Shown here in pieces: positions 23,005 through 30,974 of a stretch of DNA of 64,000 bases. The stretch is from Thermofilum sp. (lineage in GTDB: Archaea; Thermoproteota; Thermoprotei; Thermofilales; Thermofilaceae), in the NCBI GenBank assembly GCA_038741495.1, contig JAVYKX010000001.1, positions 304,918-368,917 on the forward strand. The letters are read 5' to 3'. Under the pieces are notes generated by a model. It ran no database searches. It saw only the letters and a program-made list of their open reading frames with translations, and was not told the DNA's origin. The position numbers were made by a program, and so were the translations under genes. Every line of letters starts with the position of its first letter. Position 1 is the first letter of the stretch.

Positions 23005-23749
23005 GCGGAACACCTAGAATCTTCGCGGCAAGCTTCTCGAGAGCTAGCGCGGCCCGCGTGGATAGAAGCTTCTCAGGCGAGCCCACGGAGCCCCTAAGCT
23101 CCTCGTCGTAAGGGATCAGTCCGAGGTGGGTGAAGCCCAGGGACGCAGCCTCCTCTAGGAGGGCCGGCTCGCCGCTGTGGGCCATGTTCTCCAGCACGCC
23201 CGCCCAGGCCACCTTCTCCTCCTTCAGGAGCTGGAGGAGCCTCCTCACGCTGCTAACGCTCAAGTAGTCCTGCGTGGTGACGACCAGCGGCTTAGCTCCG
23301 AGGCTTATCGCCTCCAGCAGCTCGTCCTTCGCGCCCGGAGGCAGGTCCAGAACCATAGCGTCGAGGGCACCCCACTCGTGGCTGATGATCAGCTCTAGCA
23401 TCGCATCGGTAGCGGAGTTCCCTCGAAGCGCGAAAGGCCGCCCTCTCGTGAAGAGGACGGGCGTCGCCAGCTTCAACCCAGCGACCTCTAAAGGCTTCAC
23501 GCCCTCTCCCTCCTCCACTCCCGCCCTCTCCGCATCCACGCCGAGAACCAGATGAGTGGAAGCGTTCGTGAAATCGAGGTCCATGAGGCCCACTCTCAGC
23601 CCCCGGCGCGCCAGCAGCAGGCTCAGGAGGCAGGCGAGAGTGGTTTTTCCCACACCGCCTTTCGAGCTTGCGATAGCGTAGACTCTGCCCACCTTGGAGA
23701 AGATCCTCCTCGCGTGTACCGCTCGCGGGTCGACCTCCACCCTACTCAC
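22997..23749 (-). CDS. hypB: Mrp/MinD-type ATPase acting as HypB in hydrogenase maturation
   Basis: A 250-residue deviant Walker ATPase: SKGGVGKTT at 29-37 with the MinD-type extra lysine, MDLDFTNAS after it, and LDLPPGAKDE as Walker B. In Thermococcus the HypB for [NiFe] hydrogenase is such a Mrp/MinD ATPase, not the usual GTPase, and it binds HypA. Here it overlaps hypA by 8 nt, so the same role (ATP-driven HypA conformational switch and nickel delivery) is likely. No CxxC scaffold for an Fe-S cluster is seen. Confidence 0.85.
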   Translation of the reverse strand: MSRVEVDPRAVHARRIFSKVGRVYAIASSKGGVGKTTLACLLSLLLARRGLRVGLMDLDFTNASTHLVLGVDAERAGVEEGEGVKPLEVAGLKLATPVLFTRGRPFALRGNSATDAMLELIISHEWGALDAMVLDLPPGAKDELLEAISLGAKPLVVTTQDYLSVSSVRRLLQLLKEEKVAWAGVLENMAHSGEPALLEEAASLGFTHLGLIPYDEELRGSVGSPEKLLSTRAALALEKLAAKILGVPRV

Positions 23750-24134
23750 CCAGCTCGAAAGAGAGCCTGATACCCCTCCCTTTAACGATCTCGAAATCCC
23801 CGCTCCCGCAGGAGGGGCACTTCAGGAACGCGTATGCTGCCTCAGGCATGAAGTGGATCAGCTCTCTCACGTCCACCCCAGCTTCGACATCGCCCAGCCC
23901 CCACCCCCTCCCGCACCGCCTGCACTTGAACTCTGCGTTTTCAGTGACTACCTCGTAGTGTAGGGGGATTCCGGCGTCGTCCAAAGCTACGTCGAGGTAT
24001 TCTTTCAGAACTCCGGTATCGATAGCTTGAAGTTCGCCAGCGATCACTTTGACTTTCCTGACTCTACCGCCCTCTCTAGAGTAGACTTCCTGGATTGCTG
24101 AAAGAACCGCCGCCGCTATAGATGATTCGTGCAA
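23742..24134 (-). CDS. hypA: HypA hydrogenase nickel chaperone
   Basis: A 130-residue nickel donor. MHE at the N-terminus supplies the nickel-binding His2 and Glu3. Zinc is held by C71/C74 (CRRC) and C106/C109 (CPSC), with the long insertion between the pairs that archaeal HypA proteins carry. First gene of a four-gene operon with the MinD-type HypB and two unknown proteins. It is divergent from the hydrogenase structural operon across a 200-nt spacer, and both are probably controlled from there. Confidence 0.92.
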   Translation of the reverse strand: MHESSIAAAVLSAIQEVYSREGGRVRKVKVIAGELQAIDTGVLKEYLDVALDDAGIPLHYEVVTENAEFKCRRCGRGWGLGDVEAGVDVRELIHFMPEAAYAFLKCPSCGSGDFEIVKGRGIRLSFELGE

Positions 24135-24266
24135 GCAGGACCACCCGGCTTCTGCGAGCCACAGGCAAGTCTGCCTTATTATACCTTCTCTATTCTTGAA
24201 ACTACCGTACCCCTACCATAAATGTAAAAACATAGATATATTACGTTAAGCTGCCTGCGGGGGTCG

Positions 24267-24283
24267 GCGGTGAAACTCACCGC
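24267..24283. promoter_or_regulatory. Inverted repeat upstream of the hydrogenase operon
   Basis: GCGGTGA-AAC-TCACCGC is a perfect 7-bp dyad, 52 nt before the TTG at 24335, in the spacer shared with hypA. It is a candidate operator or a small hairpin. Confidence 0.45.
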
Positions 24284-24334
24284 TAAACGGGTTTTCCTGT
24301 ATCGGATTTTTTACATAAAATTATTAATATTGCA

Positions 24335-25645
24335 TTGGGAGAGGCGCTGCGGCAGAAACCAATGCTGTCTAGGAGGGACTTTCTAAAAGTGAGCGCTGCC
24401 AGCGCCCTCCTAGCGACGCTGGACTGGGATAAAGTTGTTAAAGCCGCAGCTGAAACTATACAAAAAGGTAAGTACAACATTGTCTGGGTGGAGTTCCAGT
24501 CCTGCATGGGCGACACCGGCGCGCTGCTTCTCGGAACGGATCCCGACGTGATACAGGTTCTCGCGGGCCACTTCCACGTAGTCGGCCCAGGTGCTGTCGC
24601 GCTTCCATTCCAGCCTGCAGTGATGCCGGAGTGGGGGGAGGGGGCTCTCGACATCCTGAAGGCTGCAGCGAAGGGGGAGCTCGACCCCTTTGTGCTCGTG
24701 CTCGAGGGAAGCGTTGCTGCCGACGAGAAGGCGGGCGGGCCGAAGGGCAGCGACTTGTGGTGCTACGTCGGCGAGGAGGGGGGTAGGCTGATTTCAGCGC
24801 TCGAGTGGATGAGGCGCCTCCTTCCCAGAGCCGCTGCCCTCGTGGCTGTGGGTACCTGCGCCGCCTACGGCGGAATCCGAGCTAACCAGATACTGGACCC
24901 GGACTTCTTCAAGAAGTACGGATTCGACCTCTTCGAGAAGTTCCCCGGCGGCTGGAGCAAGTCGCCCACCAGCACAGTTGGCGTTTTCGACAACCCGAGG
25001 GGCTTCAAGGGCCTGCTCCACCTTCTGCCGGAGGCGGAGCCCTTCAGGAAGTTCGCAGACGGGGAGCCCTGCACCCTCTTCAAGGACTGCAAGCCGGTCA
25101 TCGCGGTGCCCGGCTGCCCAGCCAACGGCGACGCGACCCTGAAAACGCTAGCCCACGTAGTCCTCGCGCTGGAGGGCCTGCTGCCGCTCACGCGTGACCA
25201 GTTCGACGAGTACGGGAGGCCCAAGTTCCTCTTCGGTGAAACTACCCACAACCAGTGCCCGAGGGCGGGGCACTACGCTGCGGGCAGGTGGCGGAAGTAC
25301 CCCGGCGAGGGCACCGAGTACTGCCTCTGGGGTGTCGGCTGCAAGGGCCCCGTATCGCACTGCCCGTGGAACAGGCTCGGCTGGGTGAACGGTGTCGGCG
25401 GCTGCACGAGGCAGGGCTCTGTCTGCATGGGCTGCCACGAGCCGGGCTTCACCGACTCGTACGAGCCGTTCTTCCAGAAGCTCCCGTACGTCTTCGCCAG
25501 CGATGAGGCGCTGAGGGCTGCTCTAGCCGGCATTGTCGCCGGGGCAGCCGCCGTGGGCGCAGCCGGCGCTGTCGCAGCCTTCGCTAAGGCGAGGAGAGCC
25601 GGGAAGTCGGAGGAGAAAGCCAGTGCGGGTGGAGGGGATGGCTAG
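24335..25645 (+). CDS. [NiFe] hydrogenase small subunit, Tat-exported, membrane-anchored
   Basis: A 436-residue electron-transfer subunit. Tat signal SRRDFLK at 12-18. Proximal cluster: C57 in QSCMGDT, C175 (GTCA) and C261 (PGCP), but the second cysteine of the usual CxxC is Asp60. Distal cluster: H305, C308, C330, C336. Medial: C343, C364, C367, plus C357 where most enzymes have proline, which suggests a 4Fe medial cluster. A hydrophobic helix near 397-415 anchors it. Start TTG 24335 or ATG 24362; both keep the Tat motif. Overlaps the cytochrome gene by 8 nt. Confidence 0.93.
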   Translation: MGEALRQKPMLSRRDFLKVSAASALLATLDWDKVVKAAAETIQKGKYNIVWVEFQSCMGDTGALLLGTDPDVIQVLAGHFHVVGPGAVALPFQPAVMPEWGEGALDILKAAAKGELDPFVLVLEGSVAADEKAGGPKGSDLWCYVGEEGGRLISALEWMRRLLPRAAALVAVGTCAAYGGIRANQILDPDFFKKYGFDLFEKFPGGWSKSPTSTVGVFDNPRGFKGLLHLLPEAEPFRKFADGEPCTLFKDCKPVIAVPGCPANGDATLKTLAHVVLALEGLLPLTRDQFDEYGRPKFLFGETTHNQCPRAGHYAAGRWRKYPGEGTEYCLWGVGCKGPVSHCPWNRLGWVNGVGGCTRQGSVCMGCHEPGFTDSYEPFFQKLPYVFASDEALRAALAGIVAGAAAVGAAGAVAAFAKARRAGKSEEKASAGGGDG

Positions 25646-26639
25646 CACCGGGAGGATGCTGGCTATCGTCGCTGCTACCGCCCTCCTCTGGTCTCTCACA
25701 GGCACTCTCGTGTACTGGGTGGCTCTGGCACCCATCCTGCCGTCGCTGGGAGGGATCGTAGCGCATGTCCTCGCACCCCCCTCTCTGTCCTGCGTGCTAG
25801 CTCCCGATACGGGTTGCGGAGCCGCCTGGTGGTCATTGCTCGTAAAAGTTCTCTTCTCGCTCGCAGCCATCCTGCTGGTCTTTCTCGGAGTCGTGGCAAC
25901 CGTGAGGTACATCCGCGCAGAGCGCGACGTTAAGATCGGCGAGGGCGGGGGCGCGGAGGAGAGGTACATAGAGAGGCTCGGCAAAGTGGATATAGCTTCC
26001 CACCTGTCAGTGCTCCTTGGGGGCTTCCTCGCAGGGATAACGGGTTTCACCATGTACTTCGCGGACAACCCCTTCATCTACTTCTTCGTCTATCCGCTGC
26101 TCAGCCGCGAGGCGCTGGCAAACCTCCACGTTGTGGGTGGCTTCGCGATGGCTGCCGGCGTCGCTCTCTACCTCTCCTACTACGTGACCGACTTCGTCTT
26201 GCACCTGCCGGGCCTGGGCTTCAAGAGAGCTCTCTCGAGGTACTACTTCGTGAGGTTGATCCCCACCCTCCCCCGGGACCTCACGCAGTACTTCGCCTGG
26301 CTCTTCGGCCTCCGGAAAGAGCACCCGAAGTACCACAAGTATATGCCCTCGCAAGTCCTCGCCTACTACTCCACAGGAGTGCTCGTCATGCTGGTCGGCC
26401 TCACAGGCCTCGGGATGGTGATCTGGGGGATACGGTTCCTGAGCGGGCTCGCTTGGTGGCTCCACGTCTACGCCGCCGTGGCGCTAACCGCTCTGATAGC
26501 TTTCCACGTTGTCATGGGCCACCTGAGGCCGATCCACTTCCCGATCGATAAGACGTTCCTGACGGGGCGCGTGCCCCTGGGTAAAGCCCGGGAGGAGTGG
26601 CCTCTCTGGGTTGAGGAGGTTACAGGTGGTAGGGTATGA
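25638..26639 (+). CDS. Hydrogenase cytochrome b-type membrane subunit
   Basis: About 333 residues with an extra N-terminal membrane pair and a four-helix cytochrome b core. Candidate haem ligands are in SHLSVLLGGF, NLHVVGGF, FVLHLPG, WLHVYAA and AFHVVMGH. It should pass electrons from the hydrogenase small subunit to the quinone pool. ATG 25638 gives an 8-nt overlap with the small-subunit stop; earlier in-frame starts would run far inside that gene. Its stop overlaps the large-subunit start (ATGA at 26636). Confidence 0.87.
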   Translation: MASTGRMLAIVAATALLWSLTGTLVYWVALAPILPSLGGIVAHVLAPPSLSCVLAPDTGCGAAWWSLLVKVLFSLAAILLVFLGVVATVRYIRAERDVKIGEGGGAEERYIERLGKVDIASHLSVLLGGFLAGITGFTMYFADNPFIYFFVYPLLSREALANLHVVGGFAMAAGVALYLSYYVTDFVLHLPGLGFKRALSRYYFVRLIPTLPRDLTQYFAWLFGLRKEHPKYHKYMPSQVLAYYSTGVLVMLVGLTGLGMVIWGIRFLSGLAWWLHVYAAVALTALIAFHVVMGHLRPIHFPIDKTFLTGRVPLGKAREEWPLWVEEVTGGRV

Positions 26640-28507
26640 GCGTGAGGGAGCTGTTAGTAGACCCGATAACTAGGGTTGAAGGGCACATAGGAGCGCGGCT
26701 CATCGTAGACGTAGCCACGAGGAAGCCCGACCCTGCCAGCGTGCGCGTCTTCGCGACGATGTTCACAGGCTTCGAGGTCTTCCTGCGGGGTAGGCCGCCG
26801 GAGGACGCACCGGCGGTCACTAGCAGGCTCTGCGGCGTGTGCGGTGCAGCCCACGCGAACGCCTCAACGCTGGCGGGGGACATGGCTTACGGCGTCTCCC
26901 CCGAGCCGCTGGGCGTAGCGCTCAGGAACATCGCCTACGCGATGGGCGAGTACCTTTACGACCACTCGATAATCCTCAACCTGCTGGAGGCGCCCGACTA
27001 CAGCGAGCTCCTGGTTAAGAAGTTCACGCCCAGCGTTTGGGAGGCTGCCGCGAAGACTCCGGCGGAGAACAGGGACAGGCACGGCTTCGCGACGATAGCG
27101 GACATAATGCGCGCTTTCAACCCGGTCTCGGGCAAGGTCTGGCAGCAGACCGTGCTATTCCAGAGGATCGCGAGGGAGGCGGGCGTCATCATCTACGGCA
27201 AGTACCCGCACCCCAACGCCCTGATCCCCGGCGGCATCCAGACAGACGTCTTCGACATCGAGGAGAAGCTGGTCGCGATAACCTACAGGCTCGTCAAGCT
27301 GACGGCCTGGGTCAAGTACAACTACTACATCTGGGAGGACCTCCTGAGCTTCTACAAGAACATCGGCTACGAGATGAACGGGCTCACCTACGAGAAGCCT
27401 AGAGTCATGAGCGTCGGCCTCTTCGACGACCCGGAGAGCTACTCCGCGATCGGCGACTACGTCAGCTGGGAGGACTTCTACAAGTCCGTCGACAGCACCG
27501 CGGAGAAGAGAGTTTTCGTGCCGGGCCTCGTCCTCGACGGGAACCTCGTCACGACGAAGTACACCGATATGAACGTCTCAACGATGGAGCACGTCGACAC
27601 CTCGTTCTACCTCGACTGGGCCGACAAGGTTAAGGGCGAAGAGTGGTACACCGAGACGGACCCGCTGGGCAACAAGCTCCTCTGGGGCAAGGCGGACCCG
27701 GCGTACCACCCGTGGAACAAGGTGACCCTGCCCAACCCGGCCGGGAGAGACTGGGCGAAGAAGTACTCGTGGGTCGTCAGAGTCAACATCGCCTGGAAGG
27801 ACGGCAGCATCGGCCCCATCGAGCTCGGCCCCTTCGCCAGAGTCTACGTCCAGTCCAGGAGGTCCGCGAAGACTGCGGGAGGCCTCGTCCAGTCGGGCAA
27901 CGGCGTCATCAGGACTACGCTGCCCAGAGCGGTGGCGGACGAGCTACCCCCTGCCGTGTGGGAGGAGGACACGATCGAGTGGCGCGTCCCCGAGACCAGC
28001 ACCACGATCTACAGGCTCTGGGGCAGGGCGTACTGCCTCCTCGTCGCCGCAGCCGGCGCGTGGCACAACATCCTCGCAGCTCTCCAGCTGGTGAAAGCCG
28101 GGAGGACGGCGACCTCGAGGCCCTGGAGAGTGCCGAGCGGCATCACGAGGGGGGCGGGCTTCAACGAGGCGCCGAGAGGGTCCGTGAGGCACTGGCTGGT
28201 GCAGAGGGACGGGAAGATCCTGAACTACCAGATACACGCCCCCACCACCGAGAACGCTTCCTCGAGGGATGAGGTGAGGGTCACCGACAAGGTGAGGTAC
28301 GCCAGGGCACCCTACGAGGCCGCGGTAGCGAACATCACGGTCACCGAGGAGGTGCCGCCGGACCATTGGGAGGGCTTAGACGTCGTCAGAGCGGTGAGGA
28401 GCTTCGACCCGTGCCTCGCCTGCGCAGTCCACATAGAGTTCAGGAACAACGGCCACGTGTACAGAGCCCTGGATAAGATAGTCCGCGACGCGACCTGCTC
28501 CGTCTAG
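26636..28507 (+). CDS. [NiFe] hydrogenase large (catalytic) subunit
   Basis: A 623-residue subunit carrying the NiFe(CN)2CO site. N-terminal motif RLCGVCGAAH (C66, C69, H73) and C-terminal DPCLACAVH (591-599; C593, C596) supply the four cysteine ligands. RVEGH near 13-17 holds the conserved Glu. A 24-residue tail after His599 would be removed by the endopeptidase at 21771. No signal peptide, so it travels with the Tat-bearing small subunit. The gene order small-cytochrome b-large resembles crenarchaeal group 1 uptake enzymes. ATG start overlapping the cytochrome stop by 4 nt. Confidence 0.95.
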   Translation: MSVRELLVDPITRVEGHIGARLIVDVATRKPDPASVRVFATMFTGFEVFLRGRPPEDAPAVTSRLCGVCGAAHANASTLAGDMAYGVSPEPLGVALRNIAYAMGEYLYDHSIILNLLEAPDYSELLVKKFTPSVWEAAAKTPAENRDRHGFATIADIMRAFNPVSGKVWQQTVLFQRIAREAGVIIYGKYPHPNALIPGGIQTDVFDIEEKLVAITYRLVKLTAWVKYNYYIWEDLLSFYKNIGYEMNGLTYEKPRVMSVGLFDDPESYSAIGDYVSWEDFYKSVDSTAEKRVFVPGLVLDGNLVTTKYTDMNVSTMEHVDTSFYLDWADKVKGEEWYTETDPLGNKLLWGKADPAYHPWNKVTLPNPAGRDWAKKYSWVVRVNIAWKDGSIGPIELGPFARVYVQSRRSAKTAGGLVQSGNGVIRTTLPRAVADELPPAVWEEDTIEWRVPETSTTIYRLWGRAYCLLVAAAGAWHNILAALQLVKAGRTATSRPWRVPSGITRGAGFNEAPRGSVRHWLVQRDGKILNYQIHAPTTENASSRDEVRVTDKVRYARAPYEAAVANITVTEEVPPDHWEGLDVVRAVRSFDPCLACAVHIEFRNNGHVYRALDKIVRDATCSV

Positions 28508-28523
28508 CGGAAAAACCAAAACC

Positions 28524-28540
28524 TTAATTTTTCTTTCTAG
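28524..28540 (+). terminator. T-rich terminator candidate after the hydrogenase operon
   Basis: TTAATTTTTCTTTCT begins about 16 nt after the large-subunit stop; pyrimidine-rich without a hairpin, as in archaeal intrinsic terminators. Confidence 0.4.
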
Positions 28541-28586
28541 CGGCTACCCCCTACTCGCTGCTGGGCTAAGTCGCCGAGGGTTCGGG

Positions 28587-29195
28587 ATGCTGAAGGAGGA
28601 GGTTCTGGAGGAGATTGCCCGCAGAGCCCTGTTCTCCGCAGTTAAGTACGGTTTCCCCTTAGAGTTCAGCGTCGAAAGAGGCTACGTGCGGCTGAGCTAT
28701 AGGGGGAGGGTAGCGCGCTACAGAGTGCTCGAGCTGCTAGACCCTTCCGGAAGAGTCTCGGGCATTGGCTTCGCGCTCCCAGGCCTAGAGGCGTACTCCA
28801 TCCGCATAGCGGAGGCTGCGGCACTCCCTGAGCAGGAGTTCAGCTTAGTGTTCGAGAACATTCCGGCAGCAGTCGGCCTAGATGTGCGATTCATGTCTCC
28901 CGCCGAGACAGATATCTGGGTGAGGCGCTTCAAGCTAGCCGGCAAGCTCACGCGAGTCGAGAGCCCACCCGAGCCCCTCGAGAAGCTTCGCAGCCTGGGC
29001 TTAGAGGTCTGGGCTACCCCGGACAGCATCGACTACGCTGTGGGGAAAGAGGGCGTCGTGGGGCTATGGTACATACCTCTCTTCAACCGTACGGACTTCG
29101 CGATGGAAGTCCAGGAAAAGCTGGGTGTGCACCGCTGGGGGGTTACCGCGGAGGAGGTGAGGAGGCTGCTAGGCCTTCAGGTTCCGCGGCGCTGA
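28587..29195 (+). CDS. Unrecognised protein downstream of the hydrogenase
   Basis: A 202-residue soluble protein with mixed alpha/beta content (EVLEEIARRALFSAVKYG, YVRLSYRGRVARYRVLELL, SLVFENIPAAVGLDVRF). No cysteines, membrane helices or known motif. ATG start. It lies about 80 nt after the large-subunit stop, beyond a T-rich stretch, so it may or may not belong to that operon. No function can be assigned. Confidence 0.6.
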   Translation: MLKEEVLEEIARRALFSAVKYGFPLEFSVERGYVRLSYRGRVARYRVLELLDPSGRVSGIGFALPGLEAYSIRIAEAAALPEQEFSLVFENIPAAVGLDVRFMSPAETDIWVRRFKLAGKLTRVESPPEPLEKLRSLGLEVWATPDSIDYAVGKEGVVGLWYIPLFNRTDFAMEVQEKLGVHRWGVTAEEVRRLLGLQVPRR

Positions 29196-29211
29196 GGCAG
29201 CCCGGCGGTGC

Positions 29212-29907
29212 CTAGAGATCCCCTCTGATGAGCAGCTCCGCCGCCTCGATGAAGCCCTCGCCGTAGGCTCTCCTCGTGACGTACGTAGCCTTAGCCTTCA
29301 CCTCCTCGGGAGCGTTCGCTAGAGCGACGGAGACGTCAGACTTCTCGAACATGCTCACGTCAACCTCGCTGTCGCCTATCGCGACGATCTTCTCGGGCTT
29401 CTCCTCCAGCATCTCCAGGAGGATCTCGACCCCGCGGCCCTTGTTGACGCCGGGCGGGTGGACGTGGACGGCGACAATGCTGTACGAGACTTCGAGGCCA
29501 AGTGCCTCCAAAGCGCTCCTCGCCCTCCGGACGGCTTCCCGGGGGTCGAGCCCGGCCTTGATCCTGAAGGTGAGATCAACTCTCCTGTAGCTGTTCTGCC
29601 AGCTGTCCTCGAGCACGTCAGGGAGCAGCTCGAGGATGAGCCTCCGGAAAGCTTGCGCGTCGAAGTCCACAGCGACCTTCACTCTATCTTCTCTTCCAAC
29701 AACGCCACCGTTCTCGCTGATCACCCAGCCGGAGGTGGGCAGGTACCTGGCCAGCGAGTAGGTTAACGGGTAGGCGTTAGCCGACGCAAGCACGACCGGG
29801 AACCCAGCCTTATCGAGCTCTTCGAGAGCGGCGACCACCCTGCTGCTTATCCGCCGCCTTTCATCCGTCAGCGTGAGGTCCACGTCGGCTAAAACGAGGG
29901 TTTTCAT
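29212..29907 (-). CDS. Phosphoglycolate phosphatase, archaeal HAD type
   Basis: A 231-residue HAD phosphatase. Motif I DVDLTLTDE (8-16), motif II ASANAYP near 42, Lys in NKGRG near 155, and motif IV GDSEVDVSMFE near 178. The C2-type cap between motifs II and III and the VSENGG-like ISENGG segment match archaeal phosphoglycolate phosphatase (TA0175-like). It removes phosphate from 2-phosphoglycolate made during DNA repair or oxygenation reactions. ATG start. Related sugar phosphatases cannot be fully excluded. Confidence 0.85.
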   Translation of the reverse strand: MKTLVLADVDLTLTDERRRISSRVVAALEELDKAGFPVVLASANAYPLTYSLARYLPTSGWVISENGGVVGREDRVKVAVDFDAQAFRRLILELLPDVLEDSWQNSYRRVDLTFRIKAGLDPREAVRRARSALEALGLEVSYSIVAVHVHPPGVNKGRGVEILLEMLEEKPEKIVAIGDSEVDVSMFEKSDVSVALANAPEEVKAKATYVTRRAYGEGFIEAAELLIRGDL

Positions 29908-29956
29908 GCTGCTGCCATTGAGCGGCGCGCGGTAGATGAAGCTATCGCGCCAGCGC

Positions 29957-30610
29957 TTAGCCGCCCGCCTGCTCCTGGCACCACGAGAGGTCTTCGCTCA
30001 GCTTCTCCACCTTCTCTTGCCTCGCCACGTCCGCCTCCGGGTGGATCCTCGCCTGAGAGACGTAGAGGAGGGCTTCCACGGAAGCCTCTCTTTCGATGGC
30101 AGCCTCCACAGCCTCGATGCGCTCAGCCTCAGCCCCCCTGCCCGCAGTAACCCTTAAAGCAACTATCTCTTCAGCTTCAGCTTCCCTCTCGAGCTCAACC
30201 TCGCAGGCGACGACCCTGCCCCTCACCTTCGACTTGCGGTGCACGACTACGCGCCGAGCCCTCACCTCCTTCGCGGATAGCGACCCCGAAACGCTGACTT
30301 CACCAGCCTTAACCACCCCGCCCCTAGCAGACCCCCAAACCTCCAAGCTCTCCGCCTCCAGCTGTCCACCCACGTCGAGCGAGCCGGACACTCTAACTTC
30401 CCCAGCTTTCAAGTCCTCCTCTACGCTAGTCGACCCCGAAACCTTGAGCTTCCTCGCGGTGAGCGTCGAGTAGAAGCGGGCGGAGCCGCTGACCGACACT
30501 TCCTCAGCCTCGACAGCGCCCTCCGCTCTCAGCGACCCGCTAACGCTGATCCTAGCCACCCTGACGGGTCCCCTTATGGTTCCACTACCCGCGACAGAGA
30601 TCTCGCTCAT
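29957..30610 (-). CDS. Bactofilin-like beta-solenoid repeat protein
   Basis: About 217 residues built from short repeats (ISVSGSLRAEG, EVSVSGSARF, LKVSGSTSVEE, VRVSGSLDVGG, LEVWGSARGG, VSVSGSLSAKE), the period of a right-handed beta-solenoid such as bactofilin. The later third keeps strand periodicity but is charged (EAEAEEIVALRVTAG). Bactofilins polymerise into scaffolds at membranes. ATG 30610 is preferred; GTG 30616 and GTG 30631 are in frame. The winged-helix gene ends 26 nt upstream, and the two are probably one operon. Confidence 0.72.
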   Translation of the reverse strand: MSEISVAGSGTIRGPVRVARISVSGSLRAEGAVEAEEVSVSGSARFYSTLTARKLKVSGSTSVEEDLKAGEVRVSGSLDVGGQLEAESLEVWGSARGGVVKAGEVSVSGSLSAKEVRARRVVVHRKSKVRGRVVACEVELEREAEAEEIVALRVTAGRGAEAERIEAVEAAIEREASVEALLYVSQARIHPEADVARQEKVEKLSEDLSWCQEQAGG

Positions 30611-30636
30611 ATGCACCGCAGCACCCTGCACCTCGG

Positions 30637-30933
30637 CTACTTAAGCCCCTTGCTCACAACTTGTGAGCAAAAAGCCTTAGAGAGCTCCTCGTATAGCGAG
30701 ACGTACACGTAGCCCAGCTCGGAGAGCAGGTAGACCCTCCTCCCCCTCTCCTCCCTGCTGGTCACCAAGCCGCACTCCTCCAGCACGGAGAGGAGCCTAA
30801 GCCCCCTGTCCACCGGGAGGTTAGCCAGAGTGCACAGGGGCGTCAGCTTCGCCGGGCCCTCTCTCAGCGCGCTCAGCACATCGTAGACCACATCGTGGAT
30901 GCAGCGCTTCCTCCTGGAAGCCACGCCCAGCAC
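30637..30933 (-). CDS. Archaeal winged-helix transcriptional regulator
   Basis: A 98-residue DNA-binding protein: KRCIHDVVYDVLSAL, LTPLCTLANLPVDRGLRLL as recognition helix region, and wing SREERGRRVYLLSELG. It resembles the HTH_45 family of small archaeal regulators. Start GTG 30933 or GTG 30924; the latter sits about 24-26 nt from the TATA-like ATTTAAAA at 30944-30951. It precedes the bactofilin-like gene and may control it and the divergent CPBP gene. Confidence 0.78.
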   Translation of the reverse strand: MLGVASRRKRCIHDVVYDVLSALREGPAKLTPLCTLANLPVDRGLRLLSVLEECGLVTSREERGRRVYLLSELGYVYVSLYEELSKAFCSQVVSKGLK

Positions 30934-30943
30934 GCGTGAAAGC

Positions 30944-30951
30944 CATTTAAA
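30944..30951. promoter_or_regulatory. Shared TATA-like element between divergent genes
   Basis: ATTTAAAA is centred about 27 nt before the plus-strand ATG at 30975 and about 24 nt from the minus-strand GTG at 30924. One near-symmetric box may serve both directions. Confidence 0.4.
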
Positions 30952-30974
30952 AACAGCGTGCGCTACGGTGCTTG

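Noticed and set aside
25533-25637. N-terminal extension of the cytochrome b gene
   Set aside because: It lies wholly inside the small-subunit coding region and is an arginine/proline-rich shadow.
29957-30610. Repeats considered as CRISPR or tandem DNA repeats
   Set aside because: Repeats are at the protein level (VSGS periodicity) with diverged DNA; no spacer structure.
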